NCBI RefSeq assembly: GCF_007829335.1
Contig: NZ_VIWO01000003.1
Coordinates: 124,001-188,000 of the forward strand
Source: Chitinophaga polysaccharea
GTDB taxonomy: Bacteria > Bacteroidota > Bacteroidia > Chitinophagales > Chitinophagaceae
Direction: 5' to 3'
DNA length: 64,000 nucleotides
The translations under genes and the position numbers were made by a program. Within the stretch, counting starts at the first letter, position 1; the number at the start of each line of letters is the position of its first letter. Under the pieces are notes generated by a model that searched no databases, was not told the origin of the DNA, and saw only the letters and a list, made by a program, of their open reading frames with translations. Shown piece by piece: positions 27,303 through 34,877 of this stretch.

Positions 27303-27561
27303 CTTGCCGCATTCAAGGTAGAGGAATGCAGATTATCAATTGTAAATTCTTTGTTAACAACATACTTATTTTAGAGTAAGTTTAAAGGGAGTGGGGGAAG
27401 ATTTTCACAAGAAACGCACATTTTTACCGGGGTTATGAACATTGCATCATATCTGCAAAATGCACTACATACAGCCGGTTGTTTCTTAAATGATTTATCC
27501 ATATAGTTGTTGTCCCATGTTTTTATCGTAATTTTTTTTACTACATTTAATACGCCCGCAG

Positions 27562-29445
27562 ATGGGCAGTACTACCTATATTCCAGGTACTGTTTCCGCG
27601 ATAGCTTTGCGTGACCACATGTTATCCGCTTATACCAGGCATATCACTTTGTTGATACTGATGATCGTATTTATCGGTGCCCACACTTGCGGGCAGGCCC
27701 TGACACTCCGCAATACCGACAGCATATATACCTTAACGTACCCCGCACTGTTCCGCGATACGGGCAAGAACATGGACATAACCGCGGTGCAGTCGGCCCC
27801 GTTTGCCCCTTCGCGTCAGGCGGTGGTAGCCCTGGGCGTAACTACCGACGCCGCCTGGATTTACTTTGATGTAGTCAATCAAACCGGGCGGGATAACTGG
27901 TGCCTGGAAGTAGCGGCGCCGGCGTTGCATACCGTGGACGTATATATTAAGGATGCCGCCGGCACCCGGCATATGCAGGTGGCCGTGGATGATCATAGGT
28001 TTGCCGAACGGCCGGTGAAAGTAAATGATCTGATCTTTCCGCTGCACCTCGCGCCGGATACGGTTTCCCGTATTTACCTGCGGGTAACCAGCAACAACAC
28101 CCTGCGCATCCCGGTGCGCATCGCCACGATGGAACGGTTGTATGAAACCAATCATCGTATCGATTTCGGGAATGGATTTTATTTTGGCCTGATGGTTACC
28201 CTAACGGTGTATAACCTGTTTGTATTCTTGCTGTTGAAAGACCTTACCTACCTTTATTATGCAGGATATATTTTTTTCAGCGCCATCTTACAATTGATAT
28301 GGAATGGATACCTGTTAGACTTCTTCCCGGGTAGTGCTTTAAACCTGGCTTCCCTGGCCTGTGCCATATCTATGATTTTCAGTGTGCTGTTTACCAATGC
28401 ATTTCTGCAAACCGCCCGGGACCTGCCGCATATTTACCGCTGGCAGCCCTGGCTGATTGGATTGCTCTGTATTCCCGTACTGTTGCTGATGACCGGCCTT
28501 GGCAAATGGAGCTTCCGGGTTTTTCAATGGGAGATGTTCGGCGGTTTTATCTTTTGGCTGTATGCTGGCATCATGAGCTGGCGCAAAGGGTATCCCCCCG
28601 CTAAATATTACCTGCTGGCCTTTGTAACGTTGATTGTTACCAGTCTTATTTTTAATGGACGCGACAATGGGAGAATACCGGATCACTGGTTTTCTATGCT
28701 GACATTGCAAACTGGCCCTTGCCTGGAAGCGTTGATACTGTCTTTTGCCCTGGCGGTGAAACTGAACCGCTATAAGCAGGAAAAAGAAAAGACCCAGGCG
28801 ATGGCGTTGGCACAGGCCAATACTTTTTCGCGCGACCTGATTACCATGCAGGAAATGGAGCGGAAAAGAGTTGCCTCTGAATTGCACGACAGTGTAGGGC
28901 AACAACTGATATTGCTGAAGAACCGAACCCTTTCCCTGCGAGGACATGCCGACGAACAAGTACAGCGGTTGTCGCATGACCTGGGGCAGGATATAGGCGA
29001 TGTATTGCAGGAGATCAGGGATATTTCCTATTCACTACGCCCTTACCAGATGGATATGCTGGGGTTAACAGAATCGGTGAAAAGCCTGGCTGCCGATATG
29101 ATGGAAGCTGCCGGTACCGATTGCACCATCGCGGTGGATGATATAGACCAGGTGTTGGGCAGGGAGCATGAAATGAACCTGTACAGGATTGTGCAGGAAG
29201 TGCTGAATAATATTGTTAAACATGCCGGCGCCTCCCTGGCAGCTATCAGTATCCGCCGGGAGCCTGATCAGCTGGAAATTATTATCCGGGATAATGGCAA
29301 AGGTTTTTCTCCAGATACAAAAGTAAAGGGCCTGGGGCTAACCAGTATACGGGAGCGCGTAGCGCTGCTGGAGGGCAACCTGGACATTACACCACATATG
29401 CCATCAGGAACAGTTGTTAAAATAATCATACCGGTAAAACCATGA
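27562..29445 (+). CDS. 7TMR-DISM sensor histidine kinase, NarL-type (HisKA_3)
   Basis: A 627-residue kinase with a signal-anchor, an extracytoplasmic 7TMR-DISMED2 carbohydrate-binding-like domain (about 60-195), seven transmembrane helices (about 205-405), HisKA_3 with His442 (ELHDSVGQQ) and a complete HATPase_c (NNIVKHAG, RDNGKGF, GLGLTSIRERV). It likely senses an extracellular ligand and phosphorylates the NarL-type regulator whose gene overlaps its stop by 4 bp. An internal ATG at 27619 is an alternative start. Compare the degenerate paralog at 30084. Confidence 0.94.
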   Translation: MGSTTYIPGTVSAIALRDHMLSAYTRHITLLILMIVFIGAHTCGQALTLRNTDSIYTLTYPALFRDTGKNMDITAVQSAPFAPSRQAVVALGVTTDAAWIYFDVVNQTGRDNWCLEVAAPALHTVDVYIKDAAGTRHMQVAVDDHRFAERPVKVNDLIFPLHLAPDTVSRIYLRVTSNNTLRIPVRIATMERLYETNHRIDFGNGFYFGLMVTLTVYNLFVFLLLKDLTYLYYAGYIFFSAILQLIWNGYLLDFFPGSALNLASLACAISMIFSVLFTNAFLQTARDLPHIYRWQPWLIGLLCIPVLLLMTGLGKWSFRVFQWEMFGGFIFWLYAGIMSWRKGYPPAKYYLLAFVTLIVTSLIFNGRDNGRIPDHWFSMLTLQTGPCLEALILSFALAVKLNRYKQEKEKTQAMALAQANTFSRDLITMQEMERKRVASELHDSVGQQLILLKNRTLSLRGHADEQVQRLSHDLGQDIGDVLQEIRDISYSLRPYQMDMLGLTESVKSLAADMMEAAGTDCTIAVDDIDQVLGREHEMNLYRIVQEVLNNIVKHAGASLAAISIRREPDQLEIIIRDNGKGFSPDTKVKGLGLTSIRERVALLEGNLDITPHMPSGTVVKIIIPVKP

Positions 29446-30080
29446 GTACAGTAAATATTTTAATTGCAGATGATCACCCTATTTTTTTAAAGGGATTGAA
29501 AGAAGTGGTGGAAGCAGGTAATCACCTGCAGGTGATTTACCAGGCAACAAACGGACAAGATGCTATAGCCGGCGTAACGACCAAATCGGTAGATGTGGTG
29601 ATCCTCGACATCGATATGCCTGTTAAAAATGGTTTGCAGGCTGCCGTGGAAATATTACAGCTAAAACCGGAAATGCCGGTCATTTTATTGACCATGCATA
29701 AAGCAAAAGATGCGTTTTTAAAAGCGCTGGATATAGGGGTGATGGGATATGTGCTGAAGGAAAATGCCGTGGTTGATATCATGTATGCGATAGAAGCGGT
29801 ACTACGCGGACATTCCTATATCAGCCCGGAGATGACCTCCTTTTTACTGGCGCAGAAGCGTAGCCGGCAACCGGCGATGGATAATATAGCCACTTTACTC
29901 ACTTCTTCCGAAATAAAAATATTAAAGATGGTGGGAGAATATAAGAGTACGAAAGAGATAGCAGACGAATTATATATCAGCGAAAAAACGGTGTCCAATC
30001 ACCGGATGAACATCACCAAAAAATTGCAGCTGACCGGGAAGAATAGTCTGCTCCGGTTTGCCATTGAGTGGAAACAATAA
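29442..30080 (+). CDS. NarL/FixJ-family response regulator
   Basis: A 212-residue regulator with an N-terminal receiver (phosphoacceptor Asp56 in VVILDIDMP, acidic pair ADDHP) and a C-terminal LuxR-type helix-turn-helix (LTSSEIKILKMVGEYKSTKE, then ISEKTVSNHRMNI). The start overlaps the preceding kinase stop by 4 bp (ATGA) and the next kinase begins 3 bp after its stop, so all three are one translationally coupled operon. Targets are unknown; the hemerythrin region downstream is one candidate by proximity only. Confidence 0.95.
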   Translation: MSTVNILIADDHPIFLKGLKEVVEAGNHLQVIYQATNGQDAIAGVTTKSVDVVILDIDMPVKNGLQAAVEILQLKPEMPVILLTMHKAKDAFLKALDIGVMGYVLKENAVVDIMYAIEAVLRGHSYISPEMTSFLLAQKRSRQPAMDNIATLLTSSEIKILKMVGEYKSTKEIADELYISEKTVSNHRMNITKKLQLTGKNSLLRFAIEWKQ

Positions 30081-30083
30081 CAT

Positions 30084-31877
30084 ATGCGCATAAGTAGCTG
30101 TACCCGGTTTATATTCCTGTTGCTGGAAGTACTCTTTTTTTTGCCGCCTGTTGCAAAAGGGGGAGGAGTGCTGCTGTTGGAAAACAGGGGCATATACCCG
30201 GTGCGCGACATTTCCTATTACGTGGATAACAGCCGGCAGATGAATATCACCGAAGTATTGCAGCGCGCCGGGCATTTTCACCGGGCTCCTTCCTCGCTGC
30301 TATCTTTGCATACCACCGCCGCCGCAGTATGGGTAAAGATCAGCATAGATAACCGTACTGCCGACACCCACTGGTATTTGCAACTGACCAGTCCCCCGGT
30401 GATGCAGGAAGTGACGTTATATGAATTAACACAGCAGCAACCCCGTCGCATTTTTCATCTCTCCGAAAACAGTAAGACATTAAATCAAACGATTATCCCG
30501 CTGCGGCCTGCAGCAGGCACTACTACGGACTATTACCTCCGGGTACGGGGCGATAATATGCTACGGCTATCTATGGTGGTGGCGGATATACAAACCTTGT
30601 ATGAACGCAATCACCGGCAGGACGTGCTGAATGGCATTGTGCTGGGTGTGCTGGCGGCGTTTATGGTGTACAATATTTTCATTTTTCTCCTGTTAAAAGA
30701 GCCTGTTTATTTCTTTTATGTGGGCAGTGTTTTTTGCTGGGGACTGAACCTCGCTTTTTATAACGGGTATCTTCCGCTGATCGTTCAAACACCTGGTTGG
30801 ATGAACAGCGCTTCGGTGCTGATTCCGGTCAGTACGTTTTTTAGTATCTGGTTTACCAACACTTTTTTACAGACAAAAATATACGCTTGCCGTTTTTACC
30901 AGTTGGGTTGGTGGCTGACCGGTATCTTGGTTATCCCCCTGGCATTAGGGATATTGGGATATTGGGCGGCAGGGTTCACCGTGATTCAATGGATCATGTA
31001 CCCATTCTTTTTTTATTGGATAGGGGCGGGAGTGGTCAGTTATCGCCGGGGATTTATTCCTGCAGGCTATTACCTGGCCGGCTTTGGCGCTTTTGTGCTG
31101 GGAAATACGATCAACAACCTGAAAGACCTGGATATATTACCGGATGTTTTCCTCACCCGTACCAGTATGCATTGGGGAGCCATTGCAGAAGCATTTATCC
31201 TGTCGCTCGCATTGGCACAGAAATTCAATTATTATAAAAGGAAGGAAGAAAAAATCCGGCGGGCAGCACTGAAGCTGGCGATCACCTTTTCACACGACCT
31301 GATACAGGCCCAGGAGAAAGAACGTAAGCGCATCGCCGCCGAATTACATGATAGCCTGGGGCAAAAGCTGATACTGATTAAGCATAAATTGCTGCTGGCG
31401 CGGAAGCAGGGCATTGATTTGCCAGAGGATCAGTTTTCAGGGAATGTAGGCGCTATTATACAGGAGGTGAGAAATATTTCCTATTCGCTGCGTCCTTACC
31501 AGATCGACCTGATGGGGCTCACGCACGCATTGCAAAGCCTGGCGGAAGAACAGGCCGCTGCCGCAGGTATCTCTTGTCATTTGTCGATAGACCCCATAGA
31601 TGGACTTTTTTCCCCAGATAATGAAATCAATATTTACCGGATTGTGCAAACACTTTTACAGCAGGCGTTGCCCCAGGCGCCCATGGTAAACGCTTTTTCA
31701 CTGATCTTACGCAAAACGAATGAAGAGGTACATTTATTTTTTACACCAGATCCGTATGTACCAATGGAGAACGACATCCTGTTGAGGGATATACGCGAGC
31801 GGGTGAGCATATTACGGGGCCGCTTCCTGGTGCATGCCAGCGGCTATGATATGTCGTTGCCCGTAGTGCCCTGGTGA
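30084..31877 (+). CDS. 7TMR-DISM histidine kinase homolog with degenerate ATPase domain
   Basis: A 597-residue paralog of the kinase at 27562: signal peptide, 7TMR-DISMED2-like domain, seven transmembrane helices and a HisKA_3 domain with intact His422 (ELHDSLGQK). The ATP-binding domain has lost its motifs: the N-box NNIVKHAG is QQALPQAP, the G1 box DNGKGF is PDPYVPMEN and the G2 glycines are missing (DILLRDIRERV), although flanking residues align. It probably cannot bind ATP normally, but might be phosphorylated in trans or tune the first kinase as heterodimer. The frame is intact. Confidence 0.88.
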   Translation: MRISSCTRFIFLLLEVLFFLPPVAKGGGVLLLENRGIYPVRDISYYVDNSRQMNITEVLQRAGHFHRAPSSLLSLHTTAAAVWVKISIDNRTADTHWYLQLTSPPVMQEVTLYELTQQQPRRIFHLSENSKTLNQTIIPLRPAAGTTTDYYLRVRGDNMLRLSMVVADIQTLYERNHRQDVLNGIVLGVLAAFMVYNIFIFLLLKEPVYFFYVGSVFCWGLNLAFYNGYLPLIVQTPGWMNSASVLIPVSTFFSIWFTNTFLQTKIYACRFYQLGWWLTGILVIPLALGILGYWAAGFTVIQWIMYPFFFYWIGAGVVSYRRGFIPAGYYLAGFGAFVLGNTINNLKDLDILPDVFLTRTSMHWGAIAEAFILSLALAQKFNYYKRKEEKIRRAALKLAITFSHDLIQAQEKERKRIAAELHDSLGQKLILIKHKLLLARKQGIDLPEDQFSGNVGAIIQEVRNISYSLRPYQIDLMGLTHALQSLAEEQAAAAGISCHLSIDPIDGLFSPDNEINIYRIVQTLLQQALPQAPMVNAFSLILRKTNEEVHLFFTPDPYVPMENDILLRDIRERVSILRGRFLVHASGYDMSLPVVPW

Positions 31878-31879
31878 CC

Positions 31880-31897
31880 ATAGGTATTGCTGCCTAT
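31880..31897. promoter_or_regulatory. palindrome A, upstream site of the hemerythrin gene
   Basis: ATAGGTATTGCTGCCTAT, a near-perfect 7-4-7 palindrome starting 2 bp after the kinase stop. It begins 62 bp upstream of a TACTTTTG -7 box. The same element at the same distance precedes the gene at 32733 and the orphan promoter at 52841. Confidence 0.7.
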
Positions 31898-31941
31898 ATA
31901 ATTAAATAGTAATGCTCATTTCCCGGGTGGGGAGCCGAAAT

Positions 31942-31949
31942 TACTTTTG
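31942..31949 (+). promoter_or_regulatory. -7 box TACTTTTG of the hemerythrin gene
   Basis: An exact TAnnTTTG match 21 bp before the ATG at 31971. No -33 TTG is visible, which would suit an activator-dependent promoter. The stretch TTACTTTTGTGGTATA recurs at the orphan promoter near 52840. Confidence 0.65.
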
Positions 31950-31970
31950 TGGTATAGTAATTCTGAAGAT

Positions 31971-32642
31971 ATGGCACCATTACGGTTCAACGTTTTTAAA
32001 CAGGCGCACAAAGGTCTGAGACTCTTATTAAACGATACCATACAGGCAATTCAGCAAACAGATTTTTCTATACCGGCGGAAGGAAACGCCTGTATAGCCA
32101 CCATAAAAACTACCCTGCAACTGTTTCATGTACATGCGGGCCTGGAAGACCAGGATATATTTCCTATGGTGTCGCAAATAGCGCCCGCCGTGGTAGCGCA
32201 CTTCGAAAAGGAGCATGAAAAAGATGAAGCACTGATCATGAATCTCCATAAAAATTTTGAGCAGTATGAATTGGCAGATAGCCCGGCGGCCCTGCTGGTG
32301 GCAGGTAATACGCTGTTGCATGAATTCATCGCCTTCACAGTTTTTAACCTGGAACATATGAGCCAGGAGGAATGCCTGCTGAATCCTTTTTTATGGTCGC
32401 AATATACCGACGACGAAATATTGGCAGTAGCCACTGCCGCCGTGAAGAAAATACCTCCGGCCAAAAACGAACTCTTTATACCCTGGATGCTGAAAGGTAA
32501 CAGCGATAAAGAAGTAGCGCAATGGCTGCAACGTGTAAAAGAAAGTGCACCCGCGCCTGTATATGAGCGCCTGTATACTACTGCAGTACAAATATTGGAG
32601 GGTAGCAGGATGCAACATATTACCGCTGTTATGGAGGGATGA
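31971..32642 (+). CDS. hemerythrin HHE domain protein
   Basis: The ATG at 31971 gives 223 residues. The diiron ligands of an HHE four-helix bundle are visible: His near residue 12 (QAHKGLR), HVHAGLEDQD, HFEKEHEKDE and the pair HEFIAF with LEHMSQEE. Such proteins bind O2 or NO, or act in iron-sulfur cluster or redox stress responses. The C-terminal part (WMLKGNSDKEVAQWL) is unfamiliar. Promoter and upstream palindrome suggest a specific inducer, perhaps nitrosative or oxygen stress, by inference. Confidence 0.88.
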   Translation: MAPLRFNVFKQAHKGLRLLLNDTIQAIQQTDFSIPAEGNACIATIKTTLQLFHVHAGLEDQDIFPMVSQIAPAVVAHFEKEHEKDEALIMNLHKNFEQYELADSPAALLVAGNTLLHEFIAFTVFNLEHMSQEECLLNPFLWSQYTDDEILAVATAAVKKIPPAKNELFIPWMLKGNSDKEVAQWLQRVKESAPAPVYERLYTTAVQILEGSRMQHITAVMEG

Positions 32643-32643
32643 T

Positions 32644-32661
32644 ATAGGTAGTGCTGCCTAT
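32644..32661. promoter_or_regulatory. palindrome C, upstream site of the secreted-protein cluster
   Basis: ATAGGTAGTGCTGCCTAT begins 1 bp after the hemerythrin stop and exactly 62 bp upstream of a TAAATTTG box, the same geometry as palindrome A. The bases after it (ATAAATGA) are also shared with the copy at 52780. Confidence 0.7.
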
Positions 32662-32682
32662 ATAAATGATCACTAACGCTTA

Positions 32683-32713
32683 TTGGCTACGCTTGTAGCG
32701 CCTGATAAATTTG
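32683..32713 (+). promoter_or_regulatory. Bacteroidota promoter TTG-N20-TAAATTTG
   Basis: TTG at 32683-32685, a 20-bp spacer and TAAATTTG at 32706-32713 match the full consensus. The ATG of the next gene is 19 bp downstream. Confidence 0.68.
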
Positions 32714-32732
32714 CGTCATCAACTACAATAAC

Positions 32733-33074
32733 ATGAAACTGTTTTCTTTCATCGCTGTTATGGTTATTGCTATAATGATAGCTGGTCCGCACGCTTTTTC
32801 ACAGCAAGGCGCCGCAGATGCTTACTGGACTGTGGAAACCGGACGCCATCCAGTTATCTATACAATTATACGATTTTATACCCCAGCAGATCAGCTCTTG
32901 CATACCATACGTATCAATGGCAGCTGGATGGATCCGGGAAAGGCGAAAATGCAGCGCCGTATTAAACAGATACAACATCAGCCCGGCATGGTTATAAACC
33001 CTGGTGGTGTGGCATCGGTGATGAAGGTGCCGGTAGACAGTATACAGATATTTTCCGCCACCGCTAACAATTAA
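32733..33074 (+). CDS. small secreted protein, unknown function
   Basis: A 113-residue protein with a signal peptide cleaved after about residue 23 (HAFS-QQ). The mature part has alternating strands (YTIIRFYTPADQLLHTIRING) and ends without recognisable motifs. I do not recognise the family. It is first in a probable operon of three export-signal proteins (next start 10 bp away) behind palindrome C, so its expression should parallel that of hemerythrin. Confidence 0.72.
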   Translation: MKLFSFIAVMVIAIMIAGPHAFSQQGAADAYWTVETGRHPVIYTIIRFYTPADQLLHTIRINGSWMDPGKAKMQRRIKQIQHQPGMVINPGGVASVMKVPVDSIQIFSATANN

Positions 33075-33084
33075 AGCAGTTATA

Positions 33085-33660
33085 ATGATACGCGCAATAT
33101 TTACAGGCATTTTCCTGCTGGCCATGATGGCCTGTCGCCACCGGCCAACAGAACAGCCGGAGCCGGTTGTCCCCCAAACCTATACTTCTTTTGGCGATAG
33201 TGCCATTGCTTATGCACATCCTACTGCTATTGACCTGGATAAAGACGGTGCACTGGACTTCACCGTGATGATACCGTTGGTAATGGAGAATGGGCGTAGC
33301 GAAATGCGGTTTGTAGTAGTGCCGGCCCTTGGCAACAGCACCTTATTGAATGGCAATTTACCTGTGAGCTATGCTGCAGGAGAACGGGCGCCGCTAACCG
33401 ATCAGTCGCCATTGGTATGGGCCGTGCATCAGTCGCCGGTACTGGTGGCGAAAATACATGATCCCGCTACTCAGCTTTCGCATTGGGAAGGCGTATGGAA
33501 GCAACAATATAAGCGCTCGTTGGCGGTGCGGATAAAGAAGAATGATAAAGTTTATTTTGGATGGATACGTTTTTCTTATGCAGGAGACGACCAGGAAGCG
33601 ATTATCCTGCACGATGCCGCGATCGCTACCCAGCCGGGTGTAATGCCCAAAGCACTTTAA
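33085..33660 (+). CDS. lipoprotein, unknown function
   Basis: A 191-residue protein with lipobox MMAC (Cys17). The segment AIDLDKDGALDFTVMI looks like an FG-GAP-type calcium-binding loop, followed by beta-rich sequence (EMRFVVVPAL, VYFGWIRFSYAG). It is probably anchored in the outer or inner membrane. It starts 10 bp after the preceding gene and precedes another lipoprotein gene by 33 bp. No function can be assigned. Confidence 0.75.
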   Translation: MIRAIFTGIFLLAMMACRHRPTEQPEPVVPQTYTSFGDSAIAYAHPTAIDLDKDGALDFTVMIPLVMENGRSEMRFVVVPALGNSTLLNGNLPVSYAAGERAPLTDQSPLVWAVHQSPVLVAKIHDPATQLSHWEGVWKQQYKRSLAVRIKKNDKVYFGWIRFSYAGDDQEAIILHDAAIATQPGVMPKAL

Positions 33661-33693
33661 GAACCCCCATTATACTGAGCTTAAAAAAGCGTG

Positions 33694-34536
33694 ATGAACA
33701 ACTATTACTCCAAAACAGCTGGCCTGTTATGCTTAACTGCCCTCCTATGGCTGGGCGCCTGTAAAAAACCAGGTAATGATACACTCGACAACAGCGGGTC
33801 TGAACAACTGGCCTACAGAGCGGCTGGCATAGTGAAGAATGCAGATGGCAGCCCGGTAAGCGGCGCGAAGGTAAGAGCCGTGAACCCGGTATTACTGGAT
33901 GCTTCGGCAGATGTATTTACAGATGCCAAAGGCGCTTATATGACCCCTAAACTGGACCTGGGCGGCTGGAACCTATATGCCTGGAAAGAACAGGAATATG
34001 AAGGATATACCTTTCATTTGCGCGTAGCGCCGGAAGATGACGACTACAATGCTTTCAGTATTGATAAAGCCGGGAAGACCAAACATTTTAAGCTTCGGCT
34101 CACCGGTCGTATCAAAGATATTCCCCGGTCGGAGAATCAGCCGGATCAGGGCTATTATGGCGGTACCCTGCAGTTTGTAAACCTGGGGCTGGAAGCATTT
34201 AAGAAAATGCCGGTCAGCACCCCGGTGAGAATTATACTGACGCCGATTCCCGGTAGTAGGTTGCTGGATGGGTCAACGCCGCAGGTAGTGGAAAAGACCT
34301 TTACCATTGAAGACGGAGAGGATAATTACTGGATTACCGATATCCCGCAATGCAAGTATATCATCACTGCGAGATCTGGTAATAAAGTGATCCGGTTAAC
34401 AGACCATCGTGATATTAACGGAGAGGAACCGTATAAAAATTCCCTCAACTGGATGTTTAAACCGGCGCCCACGGCTTCTTATGCCGGCGGCTTGAAAGGC
34501 AATTCAGATACACCTTTTTATATGGATTTAGAGTAA
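33694..34536 (+). CDS. lipoprotein with carboxypeptidase regulatory-like domain
   Basis: Using the ATG at 33694 (a GTG lies one codon earlier) gives 280 residues with lipobox LGAC (Cys23). Residues about 45-115 form a transthyretin-like carboxypeptidase regulatory domain (GIVKNADGSPVSGAKVRAVN, TDAKGAYMTPKLDLGGWNLYAW). The C-terminal half is beta-rich and unknown. Last gene of the cluster starting at 32733; a strong terminator follows at 34571. Possibly a surface-binding protein. Confidence 0.78.
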   Translation: MNNYYSKTAGLLCLTALLWLGACKKPGNDTLDNSGSEQLAYRAAGIVKNADGSPVSGAKVRAVNPVLLDASADVFTDAKGAYMTPKLDLGGWNLYAWKEQEYEGYTFHLRVAPEDDDYNAFSIDKAGKTKHFKLRLTGRIKDIPRSENQPDQGYYGGTLQFVNLGLEAFKKMPVSTPVRIILTPIPGSRLLDGSTPQVVEKTFTIEDGEDNYWITDIPQCKYIITARSGNKVIRLTDHRDINGEEPYKNSLNWMFKPAPTASYAGGLKGNSDTPFYMDLE

Positions 34537-34570
34537 GCACTGCGCAATGTCAGGGCATAACCCCAAGATA

Positions 34571-34600
34571 AAGGACCTCCCTCTGGCAGGGCAGGTCCTT
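34571..34600 (+). terminator. intrinsic terminator after the lipoprotein cluster
   Basis: AAGGACCT (34571-34578) pairs with AGGTCCTT (34593-34600), with an inner CCCT/AGGG pairing, followed by TTATTATA. It separates the lipoprotein cluster from the leader peptide and EamA gene. Confidence 0.8.
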
Positions 34601-34671
34601 TTATTATAGTGTATATCGCAATGCTCCAAAAGGAATTTTTTAGTATCTTGCCATCCTCAACCGAATTTTTT

Positions 34672-34734
34672 ATGCATCGCATTTATTCAAGTACACCTCC
34701 TCCTGCTGTTGTTGTTGTGGTATCTGCACAATAA
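34672..34734 (+). CDS. 20-residue Pro/Val leader peptide upstream of EamA gene
   Basis: The frame encodes MHRIYSSTPPPAVVVVVSAQ: three consecutive CCT proline codons (34696-34704), then GCT and five consecutive valine codons (34708-34722). A run of identical scarce-tRNA codons just before a short stop is the hallmark of ribosome-sensing leader peptides such as ilv leaders; polyproline also slows ribosomes. A -7-like TATCTTGC lies at 34644-34651. The stop-codon region takes part in an alternative pairing with the EamA start. No other gene lies in this 331-bp gap. Confidence 0.62.
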   Translation: MHRIYSSTPPPAVVVVVSAQ

Positions 34735-34877
34735 CCAGCGTTCTTTTACTTAGCAGCTGTGCCTGTTGCGGGCAGCAGCATGTTCATTTTATATCTAAGT
34801 CAGTCAGACCTGGTTATTCTTCGTGCCCCTGTATTTTCTCTTTTTTTATTGTTTTTAAACGAAAATAATGACCAGGT
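34730..34877 (+). promoter_or_regulatory. candidate translational attenuator of the EamA gene
   Basis: The leader stop region AATAACCAG (34730-34738) and the gene start region AATGACCAG (34867-34875, containing the ATG) are 8/9 identical. Both can pair with CTGGTTATT (34810-34818): nine perfect pairs with the leader, or eleven with the start region (34808-34818 with 34867-34877, one G-U). The two helices exclude each other. A further small hairpin lies at 34756-34779. Ribosome position on the Pro/Val codons would then decide whether the start codon is free. Confidence 0.55.

Noticed and set aside
27375..27395. ACTTA...TAAGT inverted repeat between the divergent kinase genes
   Set aside because: Arms of five AT-rich bases are expected by chance in such sequence.
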